64,000 nucleotides of DNA from Macrophomina tecta. Lineage: Eukaryota > Ascomycota > Dothideomycetes > Botryosphaeriales > Botryosphaeriaceae. Shown one piece after another: positions 22,591-34,457 of this stretch. The notes below the pieces were generated by a model. That model was not told where the DNA came from and did not search any database. It saw only the letters and a list, made by a program, of their open reading frames with translations. The first letter of the stretch is position 1, and every line of letters begins with the position of its first letter. The position numbers and the translations under genes were made by a program. The stretch lies in NCBI GenBank assembly GCA_024180945.1, contig JAKSGN010000007.1:3472001-3536000 (forward strand). The letters run 5' to 3'.

Positions 22591-23466
22591 TCAAGCACCC
22601 CAACCCCAACGGTGCCCTCTGTGGTCGGTACCATTCCTGAACGAGGTGTTGTTCCCGTGGTGGCCACCGTAGCCGTAATGGGAGCCGGACTCATGCGGCT
22701 CGTCTTCGTCGGATGTAGTGCTCTCCTCTTGGACGGAATCTCCGGCGGTGTCTCCGTCACTGGAAGTATCGGGCTCATCCGGGGCATTGTCGGAGCTTTG
22801 ATCAATGCTGTCTTCCTGACCATTGTTACTTTCATCTTCAGTAGAGTTATCTTCAGCGGACTCCTCTCCGTTAGAACCACCATCGTCCGGCGTAGGATGG
22901 TTGCTTCCAACTTCCGTGCCATTGCTAGCCAATTTCGTGGTAGCTGAAATGACAGGAACCGTGAAGGGAGGACCGTAGCAAGTACCGCCTCCAACGGCAT
23001 TGGTCGTACAGTTTCCGCCGTAGAGATGCAGAGGCACGGAGCCTTTCAATTCGACGATAGCTCCTCTCTGGTAAAGCTTCTGAGAGAGCCATAGAGCTGT
23101 CGTTCATTTCAATCAGCATCGTTACCGTAGTACTTGCAGGACGAGGTACTCACTTCCGATATTCCAGTCTGTGGTGAAAGAGACCGCCTCATCATCGCAA
23201 GGAGTGTAGCCCTGTTCGGGACCGACTCCCACAGCGGTGCCCGGAAAGTATGCGCTGCAGTGGGTTGTGCTGAGCTGAGCTTCGTACTTGACAAGGAAGT
23301 CCAGAGACTTGTGGCTGCCGGAAGGTGGGTAGTTTGAACTGGGGCTGGTGACTGTCCATGAACCCCAGGCTTCGGTGCCATTGACGTTTCTTGGGTAGTA
23401 AGGATAGGCGGTAGCGACGGAGGCGTAGGCGGCTACGGCGCCAAAGAAAGTAGTAGGAGCATGCAT
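22591..23466 (-). CDS. Secreted cysteine-containing protein with acidic C-terminal tail
   Basis: Two exons on the minus strand, 23466-23154 and 23096-22591; the intron has a GTGAGT donor. The product is 272 residues. The first 21 residues form a clear signal peptide (MHAPTTFFGAVAAYASVATA, then YPYYPR). The globular part (about 22-155) has four cysteines, in THCSAYF, YTPCDDE, GGNCTT and GGGTCYG. The overall pattern is beta-rich, loosely recalling Alt a 1/AA1-like secreted proteins, but I do not claim that family. The rest is Asp/Ser/Glu/Asn-rich and ends in a Gly/His/Tyr segment (GSHYGYGGHHGN). Several N-glycosylation sequons (NGT, NNTS, NCT) are present. Likely a cell-wall or extracellular protein, possibly an effector. 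Function unknown. Confidence 0.75.
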
Positions 23467-25617
23467 TTTGTCACTGTGCTATCCAGAAGCGAAGGAACGA
23501 AAACCTCATTAAGTGAACGACTCTGGTAGACCGAACGAACCTGTGGGTGGGAATCCCGACCTCTTATGTAGACGTGCAAGCGTTTTCAGCTGCTTCATAT
23601 GTTCTGCTGGCGTGTAGTCCGCTGTTTTCCGATGCAGGAGGTTCCGGGTGGTAGCCCCCGTACATCGATCTCCTACGCCTGGCTGACCGGTATGGACTAT
23701 GTCAGTTTCAGGGTGATTCGCGAGCCGCTTTTCCATGCAAAGCTTAAGTGGAAAAGCAATGGTGTGTATACCAAGGCGTTATGCGCTCTGTAGACTTGCA
23801 CACCATATCGCGCCGCCACCGACGGTACGGTTGTGGCTGGCGACCCGTCATGGCGTTCCTATTCCGGGACCGACCATTGTTTCGGGGCGATAGCGTGGGT
23901 CAATACGAAGGAAGTTCGCATCGAGGTCTACTGCGGTGCAGAGATTCTTACTCTTATCCAGTTTTGTTGAGACCTCATGATTTTCTATGTCAAGAAAATA
24001 AAGCAGCCTAAGGGAAGAATTAGGAAAGTGAACTGCAGGTATTGGACCATGATCAAGCGTGTTGTCTTGAAACAAGCTTCGAAATAGTTTCTCGCAAAAC
24101 GAACTTAAACATTGACCATCAAGGGACCTGATGCATTTTCAGCAGGTGCTAAGTTTCAAGTACCTGCGGCTTGATGGCGTTTCGTGAAACAAAAGCGTCC
24201 CTTACCTAGCGTCGGAACAGCCACCAGGTCCCCTCCTGCGCTAGTACCGCACCGTTTTCAGCCCGACCTGGACTTTTTGAATGCTGAACCAAATTCTCGT
24301 CCAGCCTCCTGTTCCGACCGCGCAGACAGACCCCTGGTATGCCATCGCCACAGCGTACTTAATGGGTGGAGATCCGGCCTTGCTGCTCTTCCGATCATCT
24401 TTCAGCCTTCAGCAAGCCTCCACGCTTACGTCTCAGCATCGTGCCCGAGAGTTCATCCAGGAAGATGGCTTTCCTGTTCAGGTAATGTCTAAAATTATCG
24501 ACGTCCCGAATCGTCAAGCTATTTCCCGCTCAAGCGCCCGAAGTCTCACCAGCTCCGTAGACCTGCTGTGCCTCATCACAACAGATCTGCAGGCAACTTT
24601 CTACAAACCGCGTCTGTGCTTTGCGATAGCTCAGGCCAGTAGTCTGTCTCCCAGGTGCTACTGCAGAGAATGGTGATAGAATCATTGACCGGACTCTGTG
24701 AGCAACAGACGTGCATTGCAGCCTCACCCGCTTGATGGAGATTACTTCGCGAGGCGGCCCTAGAGTCTTAAGGTGTTTTACACTGGTGAAAGCTGTGAGG
24801 CTCACTGTGATAACATCATCGCTCCACATCGAACCGCGGAGATTGATTCCGGTGAGCCCACGGATGATCTACCACACCCCTCGACACATGCGCAGTATCT
24901 CCGAGCATTCACTTCTACCTTCACTTTGCACAATGCGTTGATGCTTCCAAAGTTAATGCGTCACAGGTGGGTGCCGTACATTTCGTTTTGTTAAATAAGG
25001 GCATTCGAGATAGGCGTTGGCTGAGTATGCGGGGATGCCACACTGTGAGTTTTTCCATACCTCGCGGAGACTACTCCCCACATGATGATCCTTGTACAAA
25101 TTCTCCGCATAGCCTGGACAATGCCGCTGCGGATCCGATTGCACAGCCGCCACAATTACACTCTGCGGGCGTTTCTGGAGGCCGTATCAACGTGCGGTCC
25201 GCATGTTTGGATGGCCCATCACCGGCTTGCGTACCTGCATCACTCAGATCCGAACGCCTGTATGATCATGATTGAGGGAATGAGCTCCGCATCGGCGGAC
25301 GCTTTGCAGCATCGGAACATCACTTTCGCCGGTCAAGCACGGGTAAAGTTGTCCGGGTGAAGTGCCGTGAATGGATGACGGGAGCTAGAGTTTGTCTAAC
25401 GGTATTGCCTATCAACTTTCCTGGAGAGAGTTCGCGATAGGCCCGATTCCAACCTTAAATTCAACATTCCCGACTGATTACAATCAACTGCCGCACCGCT
25501 GCACCCTTCTGCTGATGGATGACTCTTCCTATATCTGGCCAAAGTCGTTGGCGATAACGGTCTGTAACTCTTTGTGGTTCACAATGCCATCGCCATAACT
25601 TCGACTACCGTTGCATC
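23467..25617. other. 2.1-kb gene-free stretch in accessory block
   Basis: Only short open frames are seen; the longest plus-strand one (24281-24676) has no recognisable motif. No transposase, reverse transcriptase or terminal repeat was recognised. Confidence 0.4.
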
Positions 25618-27150
25618 ATGTCGCGAATAGCAAGTCCGTTGATGGCAGGCATGAACTTGACGACGGAAGAGAGGGAAAGCTTGATACCCGAGACAAGAGG
25701 ACCAATGGCGCTCGGGGTCATATTCTCTTTCTGGGGTTTGTCTGTTATTGCCGTCTCGCTGAGGCTGTTTGTTCGGTTCAAGGTGATCAAAAAGCCTGGA
25801 CTGGACGATTGGATGATTGCTGTGTCCGAGGTATGGTTGATCTATAGTCCTCCTATTGCGCTTTCTTTACTGACCCCTGGCGTAGGCGTTCTGCACGGTA
25901 TCGATTTTCTTCATATCGAGACGTAAGCAATCGGCACGCCCATTCCGCAGCTTCCGCATCATTCCTTCAATGTACTAACATGGTTTCTAGAGGTTCATTA
26001 CGGTGATGGCAGACATCTCCTGGTCTTAAGCCTACAGCAGGCGGACATGATAGCTAAGGTGGACACGCCCGCTAAACGCGGCATACGGGATACTGATAAG
26101 TAAAGATGAACTTCATCGCCGTCTTGCACTGGACATTTGCCATAACAGGCACAAAAGTTTCCATTCTTATTCAATACCTTCGACTCTTCAAACTACCTAA
26201 AATGGTGCGGGCGATATGGATGATGCTAATCATTGTTATTGCCGGTGGGACTGCAACGCTTGTTGTGGTCTTGACCGCTTGCATACCATTGGAAGCTCTC
26301 TGGAAAACCAGCGTTCGGTCCGAGGCAAAGTGCTTGGACCAGAGATTGTGTGTTAGAACCCATTCCGCCATCCAAACATCCGGATTGCCCTTCTGACTCG
26401 CATTCCACCAGGTTCTGGCAGTTCCAGTCAGGGTTCGAGGTTGGTACCTGCTGGGCCATGGTGGCGTTCATGTTGCCACCTTTCTGGAAGCTTCAAATGC
26501 CGAAGCAAAAGAAGATCGGTCTCATGGTACTGCTTGGTCTCAGTTCTTCGTAGGTCGAGAAGATGTTTGCGTAGCTGTCAGTGGGTCAAGATCCTGACGG
26601 CAAATACAGCGCCTGTATAGTGAGCATTCTGAGAATGAAGAGCGCATTCGATGCGCTCCCGAAAAACGCCAACGAGGTCCACGACTTCACTTGGACCGGC
26701 ATCTTCACCTCCGTGTACGCTGCGGCCGAGCTCCTCACCGGCATCATCTGCTGCTCTCTCCCCGCGCTCATGCCACTCCGCTCGTATTTGTCTCCAAGAA
26801 GATGGAGAGCAGCCAGACCGGCTCTGGTGCGCCCTGGGATTGCTGGTCTACAGCAGCGCCGCTTCGAAGACAACAAAGAGCCTATTGCGAGGCCCGTCGA
26901 ATTGGAACTCCAAAGGAACAATGATAGGGCCGGGATGGGTTGTGATCTTGAGGAGACCAGCAGCAGAGAAGGTATTACGGTTCTCACCAGCACGGCGCAG
27001 GATAGCTCTATTCAGAGCAGCACGTTGTACAGCTCTAGCGAGGCCCGGTCGCTGGAGATCAACGCTTTGCCGGTTCTGCAGCCGGCCATGCATCGAGATT
27101 TATGGCAAGCACACTTCCTCTCTCCACCAAACAGAGCCTGTGGCGGATAG
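25618..27150 (+). CDS. Rhodopsin-like fungal integral membrane protein, second copy
   Basis: Five exons: 25618-25897, 25991-26058, 26106-26347, 26412-26549 and 26610-27150, about 422 residues. All phases agree, and acceptors follow CTAAC/CTGAC-type branch sites. The splice at 25897/25991 restores HEVHYGDGRH, the glycine/histidine loop typical of this family. Other landmarks are GLDDWMIAVSE after helix 1, TKVSILIQYLRLF in helix 3, ACIPLEALW, the MLPPFWKLQMPKQKKIGL stretch between helices 5 and 6, and ACIVSILRM. Seven hydrophobic helices are followed by a hydrophilic tail of about 130 residues. Many family members are PTH11-like, but no specific role can be inferred. A mutated fragment of this gene lies at 34.46-34.75 kb. 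The 7.1-kb gene is a more distant paralogue. Confidence 0.78.
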
Positions 27151-27750
27151 AGGTCGTGGAAGCACGTGCGAGGGAGGTGATGTTGGAAGGACACTGTGTT
27201 CAAAGGACGGTTGCGTGGTTGATTTTTATAGGCTACGTCCAACGTGATGGAGCTACGACCTTCCTCTGGCCTGTATTGATAACGATACCCGAGGCGAAGT
27301 GCTGGAGCGGGCGGTGTTCAGTGTAACTAAAGGGAAATTTGCTTTTTGGATAGAATGGCGACCACAGAAATTTCCGCCGCCAAGCTTCACTTCCCTTGAG
27401 GACGCCTAAATGACACTGATATACGCTGTTCCAAGCATCTGGGCTGGGGTTCACGAGCTAGCCCGTTCTGGTAATAAGCCATAGGGGCCAGGAATCTTAC
27501 AACGAAGGTTCCCAAAATGGCAATAGAATACAGGGCGGTGCTCAAAAAAAAAAAAAGGCACATAACAACTGCTGCGGGGCGAAAGGACAAGCAGGCGATC
27601 AGGGTAGCTGAAATTCTGCTGTGTGGCAAATACAAGATGACAATGTCCATGTGGCTACCTCACAGTGAACCCTGCGGGCTGAATCACTCTGTACGCTAGT
27701 AACAATGAGGTAGAACCCAATGGCTGCTACCTAATGAGCCATCCATCTCA
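27151..27750. other. 600-bp spacer, poly(A) run
   Basis: Contains an A run at about 27545-27556. No supported gene. It lies between the converging 3' ends of the rhodopsin-like gene and the oxygenase pseudogene. Confidence 0.45.
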
Positions 27751-28810
27751 TTACGCGACTGCTTCAGCCGCGGCAGTCTGCTCAAGCGCATTGTATGTAA
27801 CCTTGTTCCTACGGCGTGGGGCCTCAGCCGCCGTGATATGCTCGTACGCCTGCGGGAACTCGGGCGTCACGAAGCGCGCGATGAAGCCGACCGATGCGTC
27901 ACGGATGGCCTTGACGAAAAAGGCAACAGAGAAGCGTTCTGGCAACATCTCGTCGCGGACCAACTCGGGCGCGGCGGTACGGCTTGGTGACGCGGTGCAG
28001 GCCCGCGCGGATGCGGCCGTTGCTCCAGCGCTGGAACTGCTCGCCGATGTCGACGCACATCTCGGCGCGCTACGCGCACAGCACGAGCACGAAGGTGCCA
28101 GGCTGACGAGGATGAAGTCGAAGTGTGGGCCCGATCCGGCACGTCTGGCCCGCGTCGACCTCGCGGACGTGTACCTCCAGGGAGTGGCTGATGCTCATCG
28201 TGCTTGCCTTGTCCTTGCGGCACGGTTCCGCGAAGTTGCTGGCCGGCAGGTCCAGTGCCTGTGCCAGCTGCTGCAGTATCTGCTGACTGACGCGGTGGCA
28301 GGTGCGGTAAAAAGCTTCCATCTTGGTCCCACGCCTGGAAGGTCTTCATCGGACGGCCACTTGTTAGGAAAGCGGTCTCTGGAACGCCATAGTCAAAGTT
28401 TTCCTATAGCAGTGCTACGTCAGTTTACCGGACCATGGCTCCCTCTTTCGTCACTGACCTTGGTATTCGTCGAGCCCCTGCTGCGGAAGACTCCTCCTTG
28501 CCAAACAGGGCCCATATTTGCTCATGGCCGAGAGCGCTCCAGCCGCGCTGATAATCGGATTTTTCGGGTCAATAGCAAGCTTACTCTTCCTCTCCGATGG
28601 GAGATCAAACAAGCGCTTGCTCTATGGCACAGTGGTTAGCCATAGGGCTTTGGAATAGAATCAAAGGAGGTGGCGCACTCGTTCAAAAGCTTCATGTATC
28701 TGCTGCGCTGGAGCACCATGATTTATCAGTCTGACGAAACCGTGGCTCAAGAGGCTATCGATCAGCTGGCTGTGGAAAGAAGCGAGTTGAGAAGGCTCAC
28801 CAGCCTCCAT
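27751..28810 (-). pseudogene. 2-oxoglutarate/Fe(II)-dependent oxygenase (isopenicillin N synthase-like), frameshifted
   Basis: Minus-strand pieces follow the order of a typical non-haem oxygenase but lie in different frames. They are: DSLLSHGFVRLINHGAPAQQ near 28740; after a likely intron, KRLFDLPSERKSKLAIDP near 28600; ENFDYGVPETAF near 28400; MEAFYRTCHRVSQQILQQLA near 28300; a GPHFDF-like HxD remnant near 28120; EQFQRWSNGRIRAGLHRVTK near 28010; and VRDEMLPERFSVAFFVKAI at 27960-27900. At least three frame changes separate these blocks, so no intact product is possible. Relatives use 2-oxoglutarate and oxygen in antibiotic, alkaloid and other secondary pathways. It is the second decayed oxidative enzyme in this block. 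Confidence 0.8.
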
Positions 28811-31090
28811 TACTGACGCGTTAACGGCTGCTAACTTTGTTTAATATCGGAAAAGCGATTCCATGAAAGGGTATATAAAACCTTCGTGAAGCAGTGATAT
28901 GGCAGCCTCAGGTCATTAGGGGATCCGGCTCCAGCACTCCCTGTTGATTCCCCGCTGCACGGCTACATTGAACTGGGGCCTTATCGCGGCAAGTCCACAA
29001 GCACATCTCCTGCCTCTTTCAGCGGTGTGCATGATACGAGCATATACCCATACTGATTGTACGATTCCTTTTGGGGATGCAGCCCAGCGTGTATGGAAGG
29101 ATTCAACTACACGTCACGCTAGTGTCGGGCTATATTTAGCGGGGTGGGCATGAATGTAAATGTGAGCATTGCTGCACAACTCGAGTGCAGATCGCCTTGC
29201 GCCACTTTACCTGCCGGTGCGACGGGGAATTCAATGCATCCCGGTGTACACACTTGAATAGTGATTCGTCATTTCCTCCCAGCATACCCTAAGTGTCCAT
29301 ATTCAAGGCCAGTTCTTCTCATCTCTTTGGGACCAGACAGGAACAATCCAGCTCTTCCCAACCCTGGCTCTTGGCAAGCGTGAAAAGTACGAGCCGGTCC
29401 CGAAAGACGAGTCAAGCCAAGTGGGGACACCCATTCACTGAGTTCCTCAAGGCTGGGATCCGAATCCATATCTCATCCCTTCTTTGTTTTGCATTGACCG
29501 TTCCGTTTGTTGGGCTGCTGGGCTTTTTCGCTGGACGCTAGAGAGCAGCAGTCCGCCATGCAGTTGGTCATCAAAGGCTGCTTTGAGGTCAACAAATGCA
29601 GCGACCGGCAGGTTGGATGGTGTACAGAGACCGCTTCGAGGCCCACCCGCAAGATTACCGCGAGAAGTATGCCCGACCTGCAGAGCGCGGCGGGCTGGAA
29701 GCCTTCAGCAATAGCATGTGCCCGATTTCCGCGATCCAGCATGCTCATCGCACCACACCAACTCCAGTCCCTCTGGCCCATTGAGCGTCTTCCTGTCCCA
29801 TGCTAACTGTTGACGCGAGCGCTCACACCTGGCTGGCTAGGAGCGGGTGAGGGCTGCCTGGTGAAACTCAGCTGCTTAGTCAATCCCAGAAAGTCCAAAC
29901 AAGCCCCGGCAAGTTCCAGTCGGCACAGCCGGCCCGTTCCAGCACGCCAATTTCTTACGCAATTGTGTCTTCAGAAGCCCGCACACAAGGTACGGCTATG
30001 CCTCTGCGAGAATAGAGTTGGCCTGCAGAGGGAGCATCAATCGATGGGGCACAGCTATCCATCCATGGTGCTGGCCGAGCATTACACCGGTGCACCGGAT
30101 CGAGATGCACATTGGGTACATGCTTTACGGAATCCCGATCACCGCGCCTTGAGCGGCACAGCGCTTGGATCTCTCCGTCGTCCACTATCTTCCGAGCTGC
30201 ATCATTTGTTGTTCCCATTAGTCGGTATCATCAGCGGGAGTGACGGTTGCAGCCTGCGAACAAGCCACCCGCGTGGCAGGCAGGGATCAAGGATGATCAA
30301 ACCTGTTTGCTCGGGAGCGCATGTAGGTCAGTTCCAGTAAGGTTTTGGAACTTGCATGGGTTACTGCGGCATTTTACGGGTCCAGAACGGCGTGGGAGTT
30401 GGGGATCCGGGGAAAATCTCAGCCTCAACTGACAGAAATCCCTGTCTTGCTACGCGAGAAAGCTGAGGGGCCGTTCGTTCGACCAATCCGAGGACGCGAT
30501 AACGTTCCGTGGGCTCAGTTGGCCTTCTAGAAGATGCCAATGAAGTCTCATCACTTCGTTGGCTTCGTATGGAGGTTCGGAAGGCGCAAGCGGAGCTAGC
30601 CGAGCTTGGTTGGTCAGATTCAAACGCAAGGCACCCCAGTGCTGGGAGTGAAGAGGAAAGAGACCCCTCACCCACTATGTCAAAAATAAAAAAGAAAAGA
30701 AAAGAAAATAGCTCTCTGAGAAGCTTCAATGTTCAACCAGAAAGATACGGTGTCAATGCGCAAGATGCAATCCTTGAATAATAGCCTAGGGGAGAGGGCG
30801 AACAGTGCACTCAGACCGGTCTAAGCCCGTGGCAACGCTACTCACGCTGTCTGCTTCAGGATCAAACATGCTCAAGATAAAAGCGCCCCAGAATGACAGG
30901 GGGCATTCACTTATTCGGGTGGAGGACTGGCTTAAAGACAACCTGTAGCCAAGCCCAGTCGATCTCCTCTCTATCTCACTCCTCTTGCCCACTTCCGCCG
31001 ACCGTACCCCCAGAAACGACAAACACTCAAGTTTCTTAAGTGAGAATCTTGTTGCGATGCTGAACGGTGAAATACTCCTGAGCCGTGTGG
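28811..31090. other. 2.3-kb gene-poor stretch
   Basis: Several short overlapping frames on both strands, none with a recognisable domain. No clear repeats or transposon ends were seen. Confidence 0.4.
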
Positions 31091-31393
31091 ATGCAGAAAC
31101 CGTTGCTGAACATAATTCCAGGTACTGCGCAGGCTTTGTCCGACAACAGCACTTCGCCACAATATTTATCCACCGAGTCTACCATAGGTCTCTTTGGACT
31201 TATCTTGATGATCATGATACCGGTCATCAGATCGCGGCGTGAGACGGGAATAGGAGTGAGACTTAGAGACGCAATTAAGAAGTTTTGCGGGAGAAGGCAT
31301 CGAGAGCGGCGTAAGCTTCACCGCTTCCTTGGAACTTACTGCTTTATGCACTGTGGAATAACTTTATATTATGAGCTACAGAAGATGATATAG
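31091..31393 (+). CDS. Small single-span membrane protein, family copy 1
   Basis: Frame of about 100 residues from the ATG at 31091. The core LSTESTIGLFGLILMIMIPV is followed by RSRRE and a basic stretch. It matches the cores of the copies at 33.0, 35.7 and 58.5 kb: a Ser/Thr-Glu-Ala/Ser-Ile start, one hydrophobic helix of about 17 residues, proline at its end, then an Arg-rich side. The positive-inside rule predicts a cytoplasmic C terminus. Function unknown. Exon structure is uncertain because other copies have an intron after the basic stretch. Confidence 0.45.
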   Translation: MQKPLLNIIPGTAQALSDNSTSPQYLSTESTIGLFGLILMIMIPVIRSRRETGIGVRLRDAIKKFCGRRHRERRKLHRFLGTYCFMHCGITLYYELQKMI

Positions 31394-32970
31394 AGGGAGC
31401 ATCTTGGGTCTTCTCACATCCATCACCGTTTGAAATATCCGTGGTGGAAATGTCCGACTGGGAGGAGATTGCACGATGGAGGCGACATCCCCAGATTATT
31501 CCAGCAAAGGACCAACTACACCATCTACACTGTTACATTGTGGAAGAATCGGACGATAGTAGAAACCTGGATTGTTGATATGCAGTGGCCAGCAACCAGG
31601 AGACATACACCAGAAGGGAGTGCCGAAACGAAGCAGGATGACAGGACCGGCTGTATGGGCCGTATGAAGCTCAAGAGGATTGGCTAAAATGGAGTGAACT
31701 CGCCTGTAGTGATTGTCGTGGAAGATGGTGCTTGTATGTGTGCTCAGCCTTATCGGTCCGGCTCCCTGCAAAGTGTATATACGGACCTTCCTCTTTGGTA
31801 CAAGTGGCGCGGTGAATTCCGAGGAATAGGCAACAACTTGTCAGCGTCTTGTAACTGTTTTTCCAAGATTCCTCTTCTTCTCTTGTTAGAGTGCGCACTA
31901 AACCGTCGAAGGATGCTTATGCAAACTCAATTTCTACACATACGGGGTGCGCATCTGTGCATCGCGTGGAGGCTTCAGCACGGTCTCTGTCAATTCCGTG
32001 AGATATCCTGCGTGCAGCACGTCATATCGTATGTGCTCCGCTATTATTCTCTCACTTAATTGTTCTCTGCACTGCCTTTCTCATCGAGCTCTGTGTGGAA
32101 GATTGTTTGTGAAATCGGATGCTAGTGTCGAGTCAACAGATGGTGGAAACGATTAAGATGAAGGAGTGGTTCAGCAGGAATCCAAAAAAAGAAGAAAAAA
32201 AAAAAAAGGGGGATTCTTTCGTGGCCTTTGCCTCCATAGCTGTCAAATTAGCGGCACAAACTGGTTACGGCCTTGACAACGGTCAATTGAGCAAACATAT
32301 CTCCCCAGCCATGCAAAAGGGGTTTCCGACGCCGTTTCGCAGACCTTCGAAACAACACTGTGCGGTCTGTCAGGGTAGCTACAGGTGACTCGCAGACTGT
32401 ACCAAACGAAGAAGGACAATCTTGGACCGTTTTGCGGATTGAGCGCCGACCTATTGTTCTACTGGTCTTCTTTGGGGTGAGTTGGTGAGAACCCGAGCCA
32501 TGTTCCTTATGGGTGAGTCTGCGGTCAATAAGCCTAGGTGGATGCTGCCCGACCGAGGCCAAATGTGAGTGCATACGGTGCGGCCCTATCAAATGCTGCG
32601 AATATCATGTTCCTGGTAGGCTAATATATGCAGCCTCATCCGACTTGGTCTCTAAGCTCGTCAACCATTCGTTTTCCTCCTTGTGTGCAGCGCAAGACCA
32701 CGTCCTCTTCAGACCAGCCATTAACATTGAGCTTCGGCGCTTGCCGACGTCTGCCCCGCGATACATTTAATGCAATGACCTTGAAGATCATTCAGGATGC
32801 ATATGCTTTAGCCACAATTCTTTTTACACAACGACCAGTCGCTTCCCAGAAACGACTCAGTATCCTTGCATGACTGGAGAGCTCATTAGCTTATCTAATC
32901 TCGATTTCCCTAAGAACTCGGCTTGCTTTCCACTTGACGAGGAGATGGCTTCCGTATCTCGTGGCTTTAA
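31394..32970. other. 1.6-kb stretch without supported gene
   Basis: Contains an A-rich tract at about 32186-32208. Only short frames are seen and nothing was recognised. Confidence 0.4.
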
Positions 32971-33159
32971 GTCAAACCAAACCAATCACAGTCAAACCAG
33001 CCTGCTACGCCATCCTTCGACAACGAGGCAATTATTGCACTGGTTGCACTGACCCTCATAGTCCTCATTCCTCGCACGACCACAGCTTGGCTCAGGTCAA
33101 CCATACTGCGTATGAAGCGGTGGAATCTTCAATGTAACGCGGCCAGACCTCGCCTATAG
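32971..33159 (+). pseudogene. Relic of the small single-span membrane protein family, copy 2
   Basis: An open frame without an ATG carries FDNEAIIALVALTLIVLIPR, then a short Arg/Trp-rich segment (STILRMKRW), ending in TAG at 33157-33159. It lines up with the helix core of copies 1, 3 and 4 (NEAII against DEAIV and AEAII). An upstream TAA in frame and the lack of a start suggest a relic, unless an upstream exon supplies the start. Confidence 0.45.
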
Positions 33160-34457
33160 CGATTTTTTGGGGGAGATCAGAACACTCACGGCTGTCAGTG
33201 ACCCACCCCGAAGCTGTTAGTCTGACCAACACATCCGGGTCCTTGGCAACTCTTCCCTGGACGGTGAACGAGCTACCATTTGGCCTATCCGACCTTGGCG
33301 CTGCGGACGATCATAAAAGTGTTTATCTGTGGAGACCGCTTGCGCTCATGAAGAACCGTCGAGGCTATACCTGTGTCGGCACCAACTGACTTTTGCGCCA
33401 GAGGCCATCGGGCTGTGCCACAGCTATGTACGTAGTCTCGCCGGTCAGCATAGACTTGGTCACGCGAGCATCAGATGCCTGGAGGTTCGAAGCGAGAGCC
33501 TCTGTGATGATTGGCCGCCGAGCTGCTCAAGGACAGCAACGGCGACAAACCAGGCAGAAGACTATTCCTCGTCTGCTTGGGCATGCCAAGCGTCACATCT
33601 CCCTCAGAAGCACCATCCCTGCCTGGATTATGGCAGTGCTGACTGCGAAGCGGTGCCAGAACACCTGATTGGCCGGCTGGGTGCGGATGATGCAGCTTTC
33701 CCATATCTACACTGATAGTTTCGCGTAGCACAGCAGCGACACAGCCCTCCTCCATCCCAAAATCCTGCCTGAAACGGACGGACACTATTCTCTCCAACGC
33801 GCTGCCGACAGCGTCGATTGCTCATCCTCCCCGCCGTCACCCGCTGCCTTTTTGCGTGTGCTGACCTCCGAGCGCCTCTCTGCCGATCCCGGAACATGAC
33901 CAAACCGCTGCGGAGCCCGCCGGCAAGTGTCAGGATGCGGTAGTCGGTCGGGAGGTAGTCCTTCCCTGGGGCTGATAGCGGCCTTAGGCCGTCCAGGGAA
34001 GGAAGGCCAACTAGCGTAGATAGCCTAGTTAGCTCTGGACGGCCATCTTCCAGAAAGGATCAAGAATAATCATCCAAAGAACTCGTTTCATCTTCCATCC
34101 TCCGTGCATGCATCCGCCTTGAGAGCGGATCCTGCCAGCAAGGAAGTAATAGGTAGGTTGTTTATCTCCCCGCCTCTCACTTTGCGCCACGGCAAAAAAC
34201 AAAAAAAAAAAAAAAATACCTAGTAGCAATTATCACGACCCTGGCATCCCTTGTTGTGTGCACAACCTGCTCCTTGAGCTTAATTCCACCGAAAATCCCG
34301 AGCTCCCACGCCTGCTCTCATATCACCCACTGCCCATCACGCCGCCTCGCCCTCTCGGTTCTAGAGCCATTGGTGCGTCGAAGCCTGGCTTACCCACCCC
34401 AGCCACACTGATCTGGAGAAGCTCGAGCACCTTTTGCACGTGTTCGCAATACATGTG
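33160..34457. other. Gene-free stretch containing an inverted repeat
   Basis: No supported gene. It contains the hairpin-forming inverted repeat at 33960-34002 (listed separately) and an A run near 34198-34216. Confidence 0.4.
33960..34002. repeat. Perfect 10-bp inverted repeat, 23-nt loop
   Basis: CCTTCCCTGG at 33960-33969 pairs perfectly with CCAGGGAAGG at 33993-34002. The loop holds a smaller GGCCTTAGGCC palindrome. It could be a terminator-like hairpin or the remains of a short inverted-repeat element. No target-site duplication was established. Confidence 0.6.

Noticed and set aside
24281..24676. 131-codon plus-strand frame in a gene desert
   Set aside because: No motif, no splice support and no similarity to anything in the window.
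29473..30340. Overlapping frames on both strands that at first looked like transposon remnants
   Set aside because: No reverse transcriptase, RNase H or transposase motif could be found; no terminal repeats.
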